The position numbers and the translations under genes were made by a program. Under the pieces are notes generated by a model that made no database searches, was not told where the DNA came from, and saw only the letters and a list, made by a program, of their open reading frames with translations. From FEN-1219 sp963817615 (GTDB taxonomy: Bacteria > Pseudomonadota > Gammaproteobacteria > Steroidobacterales > Rariloculaceae), in contig CAWFPH010000002.1 of assembly GCA_963817615.1 (NCBI GenBank), forward strand, positions 186,001 through 250,000: DNA of 64,000 nt, given 5' to 3'. Of the stretch, positions 33,330-41,373 are shown one piece after another. Every line of letters begins with the position of its first letter. Position 1 is the first letter of the stretch.

Positions 33330-33898
33330 ACGCGAGTCCTCAGGCCTTCGCGCAGCAGGGCGCGGCGCATGCGTCTGCGCGTCGAATCGTATTCGGTCTT
33401 CGTCATCTCGTAGTTCGTCCGTATTTCTTCCGGCGTGAGCCCCTCCGCCAAACCCACGATGATCGTCGTGGCCTCGGGGTCGTCGGCAAACAGCGCCTCG
33501 ATGGCAGCCAGCTGCTCGAGCGCGAGCAGCTCTCGCTCCGGGTTCGGCGCCGAATCGAGCTCGATCGAATCCGCTCGCCCGTGGCGCGCGAGCAATTGGC
33601 GACGCTCCGCGGCCTCGCGGCTGATCCGGCGCCAGTACTCGGTCTTGATGCTGCGCATGACGCCTGCGACGAACGCGATGAACGGCACGTCGGGGGAGTG
33701 GAGGCGCGTACCGGCCAGCACGCGCGCAAACGCCTCCTGGAGCAGGTCGCTCCAGTCGACCTCCGGCGGTAGGCCGCATGCGTGATAGCGCGCAATGGCC
33801 TTGAGCCGGAGCAAATCGGTCTTGCTGACGAGCCCGTTCGCGAGCGCCTCGGCTGCCGGAGGCGGCGGGAACGGGCCGAAAGGGAGAGGTGCCTGCAT
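33326..33898 (-). CDS. Sigma-70-family (ECF-like) RNA polymerase sigma factor
   Basis: A 190-residue sigma factor. Region 2 is at about residues 30-95 (VDWSDLLQEAFARVL, FIAFVAGVMRSIKTEYWRR), and region 4 is at the end (AEGLTPEEIRTNYEMTKTEYDSTRRRMRRAL), where the helix-turn-helix contacts the -35. Region 3 is missing, as in ECF factors. Start at 33898 (MQAPLPFGPFPP) gives a Pro-rich N-terminus. It overlaps a small downstream gene and is divergent from an ExoD-family gene whose control region has unusual signals. The cognate stimulus is not evident. Confidence 0.85.
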   Translation of the reverse strand: MQAPLPFGPFPPPPAAEALANGLVSKTDLLRLKAIARYHACGLPPEVDWSDLLQEAFARVLAGTRLHSPDVPFIAFVAGVMRSIKTEYWRRISREAAERRQLLARHGRADSIELDSAPNPERELLALEQLAAIEALFADDPEATTIIVGLAEGLTPEEIRTNYEMTKTEYDSTRRRMRRALLREGLRTRV

Positions 33899-34063
33899 CG
33901 CAACCGTCGTGAAGCTGCTTCCGGAAGTGTATGCGCACGAAACGGCCGCTCGCGGACAATCTCGCGCGCTTTTTTTTCGTCGTCCGTACCGAGCGCGACC
34001 GGCCAAGTGACTGCGATCGAGATCGATCCCCGGCGCGCGCGACTCGGCCGCCGGCGCCGTGCG

Positions 34064-34079
34064 TGGCATAGGACTTGCA
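34064..34079 (+). promoter_or_regulatory. Sigma-54 (-24/-12) promoter-like sequence before the ExoD-family gene
   Basis: TGGCATA-GGAC-TTGCA fits the -24/-12 pattern TGGCACG-N4-TTGCW with both invariant GG and GC dinucleotides at the right spacing. Transcription would begin near 34090, about 20 bases before the ATG at 34110. A sigma-54 enhancer-binding protein is not encoded in the window. Confidence 0.45.
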
Positions 34080-34085
34080 GCCGCT

Positions 34086-34104
34086 CTCCGTGGACGCCAC
34101 GGAG
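34086..34104 (+). promoter_or_regulatory. Hairpin covering the Shine-Dalgarno of the ExoD-family gene
   Basis: CTCCGTG (34086-34092), spacer GACGC, and CACGGAG (34098-34104) form a perfect seven-pair stem. The right arm includes the GGAG of the ribosome binding site GGAGGTCGAATG. If the transcript starts upstream of 34086, the site would be hidden, so translation could be controlled by an RNA-binding protein, temperature or an upstream event. If it starts at the sigma-54-like site, the left arm would be partly missing. Confidence 0.45.
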
Positions 34105-34109
34105 GTCGA

Positions 34110-34709
34110 ATGCCGGCAGGAACCACGCAACGCGCGACGAACCTCGAGCAATTGCTCGACAAGCTCGGCCATGCACCGGACGACGGCGACAAGATCACGA
34201 TCGGCGGCATCGTCGAGACGGTCGGTCGGCGCTCGTTCGGACCGCTGCTGCTCGTGACCGGGTTGCTCGCGGCATCGCCGCTCGCCGCCGTTCCGGGAAT
34301 CCCCACCACGCTCGGCCTGCTGACCGCCATCATCGCGGTGCAGATGTTGTTGCGCCGGGACCGGTTCTGGCTGCCCAAATGGATCACGAATCGGCATCTG
34401 CCGCACGATAAGTTCTGCAAGGGGCTTGCCGTCATGCGTAAACCCGCGCGCGTGATCGACCGGTTTCTGAAACCGCGGCTCGAAATCGTGACGAGGCAGG
34501 CGGGGCTGTACACCGTTGCGCTGATCTGCAGCCTGATCGGCGTTGCGATGCCGTCGCTCGAGATCGTGCCGTTCTCGGCGCACATCGCAGGGCTCGCGCT
34601 GACCGCATTCGGGCTCGCGCTGATTGCGCACGACGGCCTCTTGGGTCTGATCGCATTGGCGATCACCGCCGGCGCGGTGACGTTCGTCGCGGTCACTACG
34701 CTGTTCTAG
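34110..34709 (+). CDS. ExoD-family membrane protein
   Basis: A 199-residue inner-membrane protein. ATG at 34110 follows a full GGAGG site. The N-terminal 30 residues are soluble (TNLEQLLDKLGHAPDDGDKITIGGIVE), then comes GRRSFGPLLLVTGLLAASPLAAVPGIPT, the ExoD signature, and four or five membrane helices. The middle loop RRDRFWLPKWITNRHLP is also typical. ExoD affects exopolysaccharide production and alkali tolerance in Sinorhizobium, but its mechanism is unknown. Divergent from the sigma-factor gene. Confidence 0.85.
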   Translation: MPAGTTQRATNLEQLLDKLGHAPDDGDKITIGGIVETVGRRSFGPLLLVTGLLAASPLAAVPGIPTTLGLLTAIIAVQMLLRRDRFWLPKWITNRHLPHDKFCKGLAVMRKPARVIDRFLKPRLEIVTRQAGLYTVALICSLIGVAMPSLEIVPFSAHIAGLALTAFGLALIAHDGLLGLIALAITAGAVTFVAVTTLF

Positions 34710-34724
34710 CTGCGCTCGCGAGGC

Positions 34725-35174
34725 CTACGCCGCGCCGCGTTCGAGCAGCTGCTTGAGCGCCGCAAGATCCTTGCGATTCGCGCGGCCGATCGCGCGCGCG
34801 ACGAGCGGCGCGAGCAGCGCGAAGAAACCGCTCGGCGCGCCGCGATTGCGCAACGTCATCCGCGTCGCGCGATCGTCCACGGCCTCCCACGTATACGTCG
34901 TCTCCATCGGAAACGGCCCTTCGACCGTGCGCATTACGAGACTTCGGCGCGGCGTGAGCTCGACGAGCTCGTACGTGTAGCTCAACCGGCGCCCCAGAAA
35001 CGTGGCAACGAACGCGACGCGCGTCCCGACGGCCGCCGGCGGCGGCGATTGCCACTCGACGGATTCGATGTTCACGTACCACGCGGGTGCGTTCGCGGGA
35101 TTGCCTGCGAAATCGGCGACCTCCGCGAGGGGACGCCCGATCAGAACCTGCGATCTCACGTCCACCTTGGCCAT
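34725..35174 (-). CDS. SRPBCC-family protein
   Basis: A 149-residue cytoplasmic protein of the polyketide-cyclase/START-like fold. MAKVDVRSQVLIGRPLAEVADFAGNPANAP is the typical N-terminus (strand, then helix with a W-Y-N-I segment), and FLGRRLSYTYELVELTPRRSLVMRT, TTYTWEAVDD and the long C-terminal helix LAPLVARAIGRANRKDLAALKQLLE complete it. Stand-alone members often bind a hydrophobic ligand or have no known role. Convergent with the ExoD-family gene (15 bases). Confidence 0.82.
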   Translation of the reverse strand: MAKVDVRSQVLIGRPLAEVADFAGNPANAPAWYVNIESVEWQSPPPAAVGTRVAFVATFLGRRLSYTYELVELTPRRSLVMRTVEGPFPMETTYTWEAVDDRATRMTLRNRGAPSGFFALLAPLVARAIGRANRKDLAALKQLLERGAA

Positions 35175-35250
35175 GGCGCAAGCTTACGCCGCCCTGCTTT
35201 GCGCTTTGCGGCGAGACCGCAGCTGTAGCCGGGCTGCCGCCGCTTTACGG

Positions 35251-35556
35251 CTAGCTGCGTGCGTCGTCGTTCTCGATGCGCTGCGCAACATCGGCCGCGC
35301 GCTGGCTCGCGCGGAACTCGATGATCCGAAACTCCGCAAGACCCTTCTTGTAGAACGGATCCTCGCCGGCGATCGCCTCGATCTCGGCGCGCGTCTTGCC
35401 CACCGCGACGATGATGCCTCCCTCGCGCGGAATCTTGCGGCCCGAGACGACGAACGTCCCGGCCGCGTAGTGCTTTTTCAGATACGCCATGTGCGGGCGC
35501 ATCGCCGCGTCGATGTCGGCGAGATCGGCCTTGTAGAGCAGCTCGATGATGAACAT
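35251..35556 (-). CDS. YciI-like protein
   Basis: A 101-residue protein of the YCII/ferredoxin-like fold: MFIIELLYKADLADIDAAMRP, HMAYLKKHYAAGTFVVSGRK, GGIIVAVGKTRAEIEAIAGEDPFYKKGLAEFRIIEF. The catalytic-type His of the family corresponds to that in RPHMAYL. The ATG at 35556 is preferred over one two codons earlier because GGACGGAG sits seven bases before it. YciI-like proteins may act as small lyases or dehydrochlorinase-like enzymes; the function here is unknown. Confidence 0.85.
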   Translation of the reverse strand: MFIIELLYKADLADIDAAMRPHMAYLKKHYAAGTFVVSGRKIPREGGIIVAVGKTRAEIEAIAGEDPFYKKGLAEFRIIEFRASQRAADVAQRIENDDARS

Positions 35557-35744
35557 TGGCATCTCCGTCCGCGCGGCTTTGCGGCCCTCGGTTCTACTGC
35601 AACGGGCGCGCACTGTCACGCGGCGCGTGGCGGTCGCACTCGTATCCGCACCACCCGCGAGCCGCCGCGTCCGCGTCGCGCCCCTGCGCAGTTCTGCAGT
35701 AGTATCCGGACCATGGCGCGAGTGCGCCTCGTGGGGGAACAACG

Positions 35745-36419
35745 ATGAACGATCGCCAACTGCTGCGCGCCGCGGCTCTGTTGCTCGCGGCCGCGTCCTT
35801 CGCCTTCGGCGCGGCCGCACAATCCGGAGGAACGCCTGCCACCGAGCTCGACTCGAGCACCGGGGCTCGTTTGCCGCATTTGCAGCGCAAGGACCTGGAC
35901 GAGCCGAGCCAGAAGATCTTCGACATGCTGCCGGGGCGAAGCCCGAGCGGCGAGCTCGGCGGTCCGCTCGCGTTCGCGGCGTACAACCCCGAGGTCGCGC
36001 ACGCGCTGCTCGATCTGCACAACGCGGCGGTCGGCAAGGGCACGCTGTCGCCGCACGTGCGCGAGCTCTCGATCATGGTCGCGTGCCGCGAAACGGACTA
36101 CAACCTCGAGTGGAACGGCCACGAAGCCGCCGCGCTCAAGGCGGGCGTCGACAAGAAAGTGCTCGACGTCGTGCGCGACCATCGGTCCCTCGCGGGCCTC
36201 GACGAGAGCGACGCCGCCGTGATTCGCTTCGGCCGCGAGCTGCTGCACGACCGCAAGATGGACTCCGCCACGTTCGCGAAGGTGAAGCAGCTCTACGGCG
36301 CACGCGGCGCGATGGACATGGTCGCCGTGATGGCGACTTACGCGGTGAGCGGCCTGTTTGCGATCGCGGTCGACGAGCAGCCCGAGGCCGGCAAGACCGC
36401 GCTCGAGCACATCCAATAG
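35745..36419 (+). CDS. Secreted carboxymuconolactone-decarboxylase-like protein
   Basis: A 224-residue protein with a Sec signal (1-25, GAAAQSGG) and a CMD/AhpD-like helical domain. The core reads SPHVRELSIMVACRETDYNLEWNGHEAAALKAGV; the family's Cys-x-x-Cys-x-x-His of peroxidase-active AhpD is not present (a single Cys, then EWNGH), so it is on the gamma-carboxymuconolactone-decarboxylase side or inactive as a peroxidase. Strong GGGGGAACAACG site before ATG. Followed 23 bases later by an NmrA-like gene, so probably co-transcribed. Confidence 0.82.
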   Translation: MNDRQLLRAAALLLAAASFAFGAAAQSGGTPATELDSSTGARLPHLQRKDLDEPSQKIFDMLPGRSPSGELGGPLAFAAYNPEVAHALLDLHNAAVGKGTLSPHVRELSIMVACRETDYNLEWNGHEAAALKAGVDKKVLDVVRDHRSLAGLDESDAAVIRFGRELLHDRKMDSATFAKVKQLYGARGAMDMVAVMATYAVSGLFAIAVDEQPEAGKTALEHIQ

Positions 36420-36442
36420 CCGCAAACAGCGGAGGACGCCGC

Positions 36443-37372
36443 ATGACGACGAACCTCGTTCGGAGCCGGCGCCGCGTGCTCGCGGCGGCCGCGGCCCTCG
36501 TGGCCGCGCTGACGTTCGGCACGCCGCGCGCACGGAGTGCCGACAGCGACACGCTCATCATCTCCGGCGCATCGGGCCACCTCGGCGGCCTCACCGTCGA
36601 GGCGCTGCTCGCGCGCGGCGTGCCGGCCAGCCGACTGATCCTCGTGAGCCGCACACCCGATAAGCTCGCCGCGTACGCGAAGCGCGGCGCGAGCGTGCGC
36701 TTCGGCGACTTCACGAAACCGGAATCGTTGCCGGCCGCCTATGCGGGCGGCACGCGGATGCTTCTGATCAGCACGGGCGGCAGCAAGACCGAGCCGCCGC
36801 CCGTCTGGATGAAGCGCGCGATCGACGCGGCGAAGGCCGACGGCGTGAGAGAGATCGCGTACACGTCGTACGTCGGCATCACGCGCGGCGACACGGCCGG
36901 GCTCGCCGCTTATCACCAGCAAACCGAAGACCTGCTCAAGGCCAGCGGGATTGCGTGGACGATGCTGCGCAACTCGATCTATATGGACGGGCTCGTCGGC
37001 CAAGCCGCGAAGATGGTCGCTGACGGCAAGGCCGTGATTCCGCCGAACGAATCGCCGATCGGCTACATCACGCGCGCGGACTGCGCCGCCGCGGCGGCCG
37101 CAGTGCTCGCGACGTCCGGGCACGAGAACAAGGCGTACGACATCACGGGGCCCGAACTGCTCGGCGTGAAGCAGATTGCCGCTGCCGCGTCGGCCGTGAC
37201 CGGCAAGGAGATCGACGTAGTGCAGGGCGGACCGGAGACGCGTCCGGGCTTCGGACGGCCGCAAATGGCCTTCGTCACGATGGACTTTCGCAAGCTCACG
37301 GGCCGCGAGCCGACGAGCGTGCGGCAACTGTTCGAGGCGAACAAGAGCGCGCTGCTCGGCGCAGCGCACTAG
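36443..37372 (+). CDS. NmrA/QorB-like NAD(P)-binding oxidoreductase with export signal
   Basis: A 309-residue atypical short-chain dehydrogenase. The start has SRRRVLAAAAALVAALTFG, a twin-arginine-type signal, so the protein is probably exported with its cofactor. The dinucleotide motif is ISGASGHLGGLTVEALLARG, and RLILVSRTPDKLAAYAKRGASVRFGDF completes the NADP-binding half of NAD(P)H:quinone oxidoreductase type 2. YTSYVG and MLRNSIYMDGL follow. GGAGG at 36432 supports ATG 36443. It probably forms an operon with the upstream CMD-like gene; both are predicted exported. Confidence 0.85.
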   Translation: MTTNLVRSRRRVLAAAAALVAALTFGTPRARSADSDTLIISGASGHLGGLTVEALLARGVPASRLILVSRTPDKLAAYAKRGASVRFGDFTKPESLPAAYAGGTRMLLISTGGSKTEPPPVWMKRAIDAAKADGVREIAYTSYVGITRGDTAGLAAYHQQTEDLLKASGIAWTMLRNSIYMDGLVGQAAKMVADGKAVIPPNESPIGYITRADCAAAAAAVLATSGHENKAYDITGPELLGVKQIAAAASAVTGKEIDVVQGGPETRPGFGRPQMAFVTMDFRKLTGREPTSVRQLFEANKSALLGAAH

Positions 37373-37388
37373 ACCGGGCATCGCGGAG

Positions 37389-37417
37389 GCGCTCCTCGCG
37401 AGCGCGTGAGGAAGCGC
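37389..37417. terminator. Hairpin between convergent genes
   Basis: GCGCTCCTC (37389-37397) pairs with GAGGAAGCGC (37408-37417) with one bulged base and a ten-base loop. It lies between the stops of the NmrA-like gene and the patatin gene. No T-run follows on either strand, so intrinsic termination would be weak. Confidence 0.35.
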
Positions 37418-37421
37418 TCGA

Positions 37422-38345
37422 TCAGCCCGGCACCGCGACGCCGAGCAGCCGCAAATTCGGCAATGCAGCTTCCATCGCGCGCTCGCCCTCCTTGATGGCT
37501 TCAGGGGCGCGGTGGAAGTCGAGCAGACCCAAGTGGGCGAGCCGCGGCGCAACGGTCAAGTCGGGCGGCTCGCCGGCCATGCGGCTGCGCGTGATCCGCA
37601 CTTGCATGATGTCGAGCGCGCCGGCGACGACGTTCAGCATCGACGGGCGGCGTGGCTCGTCCGACGGCGGCCAGATCTTATGCAGCCATTCACCGAGTTG
37701 GCTCGGTGGAGCCTCGGCGTCGGCCTCGACGACGAGATGTCGGCTCAAGATGTCGGAGCTCAGATCGACGGCGATCAGCACGTCGGCGCCCATTGCCCGC
37801 GCGAGCGAGACGGGAACGGGATTGACGAGCGCGCCGTCGACCATAATTCCGTCGCCGTCGACCACGGGCGCAAACAGCCCCGGCATGGCCATCGATGCCC
37901 GTACGGCTTCCAGCGTGGATCCGGTCCGCAGCCAGACCTCGGCGCCCGTGCGCAGCTCCGTCGCGACGGCCGCGAATGGAACCGCGAGCTCTTCGATCGA
38001 CTGATCGCCGAGCGTCCGGCGGATGAACGCGATGAGCCGGGCGCCCTTCAGCAAGCCCGCTCTGAAATCCACGTCCATCAGCATCGAGAATACGTCGCTG
38101 CGCCGCATTTCGAGCGCCAGTCGCTCGAAGCTCTCGAAGTTGCCGGCGGCATAGGCCGCACCGACCAGGGCCCCGACCGACGTCCCGCAGACGAGGTCCG
38201 GACGCACGCCGGCACGCTCGAGGGCGCGAATCACCCCGATGTGCGCCCAGCCGCGAGCCGCGCCGCTACCGAGCGCGAGGCCGATGCGCGGCCGCCGCGG
38301 CGACGTGACCGCGCAGCGCGCGTCGGTTCTTAGTACGGAGGACAT
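37422..38345 (-). CDS. Patatin-like phospholipase (RssA-type)
   Basis: A 307-residue lipid acyl hydrolase. The oxyanion loop is LALGSGAARGWAHIGV, the nucleophile motif GTSVGALVGAAYA gives the catalytic Ser near residue 60, and the Asp of the dyad is in MVDGALVNPVPV. This is the RssA/YlbK bacterial patatin class. Start at 38345; upstream in-frame codons do not look coding. Expected to hydrolyse phospholipids in the cytoplasm or at the membrane. Convergent with the NmrA-like gene. Confidence 0.9.
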   Translation of the reverse strand: MSSVLRTDARCAVTSPRRPRIGLALGSGAARGWAHIGVIRALERAGVRPDLVCGTSVGALVGAAYAAGNFESFERLALEMRRSDVFSMLMDVDFRAGLLKGARLIAFIRRTLGDQSIEELAVPFAAVATELRTGAEVWLRTGSTLEAVRASMAMPGLFAPVVDGDGIMVDGALVNPVPVSLARAMGADVLIAVDLSSDILSRHLVVEADAEAPPSQLGEWLHKIWPPSDEPRRPSMLNVVAGALDIMQVRITRSRMAGEPPDLTVAPRLAHLGLLDFHRAPEAIKEGERAMEAALPNLRLLGVAVPG

Positions 38346-38614
38346 GCTGTTTTCCACCACACGGTTTTCGCTGTAGCAGCAAGAACCGTGCCGCGCAGCG
38401 GCGCTTGCGGCGCGGGCGCCGCGTGCAGCGACGGTCTCGTCCCCGCGCGCCCTCGTCTCGATGCTTTCGACCGGCCGAGCGCCGGGACTATCCACGCATT
38501 CGGGACGTTCTCGATCGATTGGAGCGGAACGCTCGATTCGCTACTCGCGCGGAAATACGCCAAGCTGTCGTCCATCGATCAATGGACGCAAGTCCCTCAG
38601 CCGACAGAAAGCCA

Positions 38615-38746
38615 ATGCCAAAGCAACCGAACTACAAGCAGGACAAGAAGCGCCGGGAAGAGGCGCAGAAGAAGAGAAACGCCGAGGAACAAGCCCGTCG
38701 GGCCGCTCGCAAGAAGTCGGTGCCGCCGGCGACCGGCGCGCAGTGA
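38615..38746 (+). CDS. Small basic helical protein
   Basis: A 43-residue protein, MPKQPNYKQDKKRREEAQKK at the start, entirely charged and helical in its middle, with a Pro/Thr tail. Short proteins with this start occur widely in beta- and gammaproteobacteria as conserved hypotheticals. No clear ribosome binding site. The 270 bases between the patatin start and this gene hold no gene that I can support. Function unknown; RNA or ribosome binding is only a guess. Confidence 0.6.
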   Translation: MPKQPNYKQDKKRREEAQKKRNAEEQARRAARKKSVPPATGAQ

Positions 38747-38773
38747 TTTCCTAAGGCCGGGAGGACGACCGTG

Positions 38774-39928
38774 TCACTCGCCGGGTGGGCGCGAGTGCAG
38801 CCAGCCGGCGAGGAACCACTCTCGAAGCAGCGAGCGAGCGGCGGCGCTTGCGCCGCGCACCGAGCGGGCGTCGAGGCAACGCTCGTCGGCGAGAAGACGC
38901 ATCACGCGCGCGTCACGACCCTCGGCGCGGTAGCTGTCGCCGTTGATGAAGACGTGCCGGTCGTCATACAGCATGCGCGTGCGGCGATCGAGCACGACCG
39001 CGCCGGTCGTCCAGTCGCCCTGAGGCTCGTCGAACGATACCTCCGTCTTCGGCTCCGTCAGGGACTCGCCGAGCGCGCTGGCGACCTCATCGCGCCGCGC
39101 TAGCAGGCGACGCACGGAGTCTGCTGCGAACGCTTGCAGAGCAGGCGGAATCAGCGACGGCCGCCGCACCGCGGTGAGCCGGGGGTCGCGGTACAGCCGC
39201 TCGTCCGCGTGGCGGTCCGCGACCCGCCGCAAGATGTCGGCCGCGAGATCGCCGCGGCGCGGCGCGCGGAATCCGATCGAGTACGTCATGCAGTCGCCAC
39301 CCTCCGCCACCCCGTCGTGCGCCCAGCTGGGCGGCAGGTAAAGCATGTCTCCGGGCTCGAGCAGGCACTCCTGCTCCGCATTGAAGTTGCGCAGCAGCTT
39401 GACGGGCAGGCCTTCCTCGAGCGTCGCATCGGCGGGGCGCCCGATCCGCCAACGGCGGCGGCCGTGCGCCTGCAGCAGGAACACGTCGTAGCTGTCGGCG
39501 TGCGGTCCGACGCCGCCGCCTTGGCTCGCCCAAGAAATCATCAAGTCGTCGAGCCGCGCGTCGGGCACGAAGCGGAAGGACTGCAGCAACGAGTGCGCGG
39601 CGTCGTGATGCAGGTCGACGCCCTGCACGAGCAAGGTCCAGCCCGGGCGCCCGAGGGGGGGTAGCGTCGACCTCTCGAGCGGTCCTTCCCGAAGCGCCCA
39701 CCCGCCGCCGGGCGTCCGCTCGATCAATCGCGACTCGACGTTCTCGGTGGCCGCCAGCCGGAACAGCTGCGCGCGCGAGAGCAAAGGCTTCATCCCGGGA
39801 ATCGCGCCGCGGATCACGAGCGGCTTCGTCTGCCAGTGCTTCCGCAAGAATTGCGCCGGGCTCAGGCCGCCGAGCAGCGGCAACGGCAGCTCGGGGCGTG
39901 GCGAGCGCGCCTTCGAAGTCCGGGTCAT
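38774..39928 (-). CDS. roxA: Ribosomal protein L16 arginine hydroxylase (JmjC, RoxA/YcfD)
   Basis: A 384-residue Fe(II)/2-oxoglutarate oxygenase. The cupin core shows the iron motif PHADSYDVFLLQ (His-x-Asp) and the distal His in LPPSWAHDGVAEGGDCMTYSIGFR. HWQTKPLVIRGAIPG near residue 31 and LEPGDMLYLP are typical of YcfD/RoxA, which hydroxylate Arg81 of ribosomal protein L16. The C-terminal winged-helix-like region is present, with length close to the E. coli protein. Start at 39928. The enzyme links ribosome modification to oxygen. Confidence 0.88.
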   Translation of the reverse strand: MTRTSKARSPRPELPLPLLGGLSPAQFLRKHWQTKPLVIRGAIPGMKPLLSRAQLFRLAATENVESRLIERTPGGGWALREGPLERSTLPPLGRPGWTLLVQGVDLHHDAAHSLLQSFRFVPDARLDDLMISWASQGGGVGPHADSYDVFLLQAHGRRRWRIGRPADATLEEGLPVKLLRNFNAEQECLLEPGDMLYLPPSWAHDGVAEGGDCMTYSIGFRAPRRGDLAADILRRVADRHADERLYRDPRLTAVRRPSLIPPALQAFAADSVRRLLARRDEVASALGESLTEPKTEVSFDEPQGDWTTGAVVLDRRTRMLYDDRHVFINGDSYRAEGRDARVMRLLADERCLDARSVRGASAAARSLLREWFLAGWLHSRPPGE

Positions 39929-40068
39929 GTCGCGATTGTGCTCGAAGTGCGGCCTCGGGCGTCAACGGTTGGCGAGCGCGGACTCCCGTCGAGTGGCGAG
40001 ACACGGTCGGAACGGCTCTCCCGGTGCCGAGTAAGTGTAAGCTCGCGATCTAGGGACCGCCTGATGTC

Positions 40069-41325
40069 ATGAAATCGCTTTTCCGTGGTCTCGGCGTCAT
40101 CGCGGCGGCGGCTCTCGGCCCGAACGCACACGCACAATGGGACGCGCCGGCATTGCCGCTCGACGCTTCGGCGATCGCGTACGACTCCGTCGCGGCGACG
40201 GACGCAATCACGCGCCTGCGCAGCCGAATCGAGCGAGGCGAGGTGCGGCTCCACTACGACGAGCGCAGCGGCTACTTGCGTTCGCTACTCGACGCGCTCG
40301 ACGTTCCCGTAGAGTCCCAGATCCTCGTCTATTCGAAGACGAGTCTACAGTCCCCGCTCATCGGTCCACACAATCCGCGCGCGATCTACTTCAACGATTC
40401 GGTGTTCGTCGCTTGGGTCCACGGCGGCTTCGTCGAGATCGCGGCGCACGATCCGCGGCAGGGTGCGCACTTCTACGTGCTCCAGCAGACGGCGGCCGCG
40501 GCGCCGAGCGTGGCCCCGGATGGCCGCTGTCTGAAGTGCCACTATTCGAACGCGGCGCTCGGCGTGCCCGGCTTCCTCGTGCGCAGCGTTCCGACGGCGG
40601 CCGATGGCAGCATCCTGCCGTGGCTCGGCAACGCCGTACCGAGTCATGCGACGCCGATCGAGGAACGGTGGGGTGGCTGGTACGTCACGGGACGCATCGG
40701 CGCGTCTCACCTCGGCAACCGCGTTCTCGAAGACGCTCGCGCACAAACGCTCCCGCAGGCGCCGACACCGGTGCTCGGCGACCTGACGGCCCAGTTCGAC
40801 ACGAGCGCGTACCCGACCCCGTACAGTGACGTGGCTGCATTGCTCGTCTTCAACCACCAGGTGCGCATGCTGAACCTGCTCACGCGGTTGGGCTGGGAGG
40901 CGCGCATCGCGGCCGCCGCGGGTCGGCCGGCGCGGCAGCTCGCCGCGAGCGTCCGGGAAACCGTGGACTACATGCTGTTCGTCGACGAGGCGCCGCTCCG
41001 CGACGTGGAGTCGAGCTCCGGTTTCGTCGAGCGATTCGCGGCAGGCGGTCCGACCGACGCACGCGGACGTTCGCTGCGCCAACTCGACTTGCGCAGCCGT
41101 CTGCTGCGCTATCCGTGCAGCTGGCTGATCTACACGGAGGCGTTCGATGCGCTTCCAGATGCCGCGAAGGCGCAACTGTATCGGCGCCTCTGGGAAGTGC
41201 TCTCCGGCGCCGAGCGAGATTCGCGCTACGCGCGGCTCACGGCCGCCGATAGACAGGCCATCATCGAAATACTCGGCGCCACGAAGCCAGGCCTGCCCGA
41301 CTACTTCCGCCCGTCGAGGCGCTGA
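40069..41325 (+). CDS. Secreted protein with one c-type haem motif
   Basis: A 418-residue protein with a Sec signal (1-22, NAHAQWD). A single CLKCH motif near residue 160 would bind haem c covalently. The segments before it (LVYSKTSLQSPLIGPHNPRAIYFNDSVFVAWVHGGFVEIAAHDP) and after it (LGNAVPSHATPIEERWGGWYVTG) look conserved but match no domain I know. The C-terminal third is helical. Possible role in periplasmic electron transfer or peroxide chemistry; inference only. It probably needs the cytochrome c maturation system. Confidence 0.75.
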   Translation: MKSLFRGLGVIAAAALGPNAHAQWDAPALPLDASAIAYDSVAATDAITRLRSRIERGEVRLHYDERSGYLRSLLDALDVPVESQILVYSKTSLQSPLIGPHNPRAIYFNDSVFVAWVHGGFVEIAAHDPRQGAHFYVLQQTAAAAPSVAPDGRCLKCHYSNAALGVPGFLVRSVPTAADGSILPWLGNAVPSHATPIEERWGGWYVTGRIGASHLGNRVLEDARAQTLPQAPTPVLGDLTAQFDTSAYPTPYSDVAALLVFNHQVRMLNLLTRLGWEARIAAAAGRPARQLAASVRETVDYMLFVDEAPLRDVESSSGFVERFAAGGPTDARGRSLRQLDLRSRLLRYPCSWLIYTEAFDALPDAAKAQLYRRLWEVLSGAERDSRYARLTAADRQAIIEILGATKPGLPDYFRPSRR

Positions 41326-41373
41326 CACGTCTCGACGACGTCTGCGACGACGATTCCGCGAGAGCCCCGCGCG

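Noticed and set aside
38346..38614. Possible gene upstream of the small basic protein
   Set aside because: Short Arg/Ser-rich frames only, none with a start site or conserved look.
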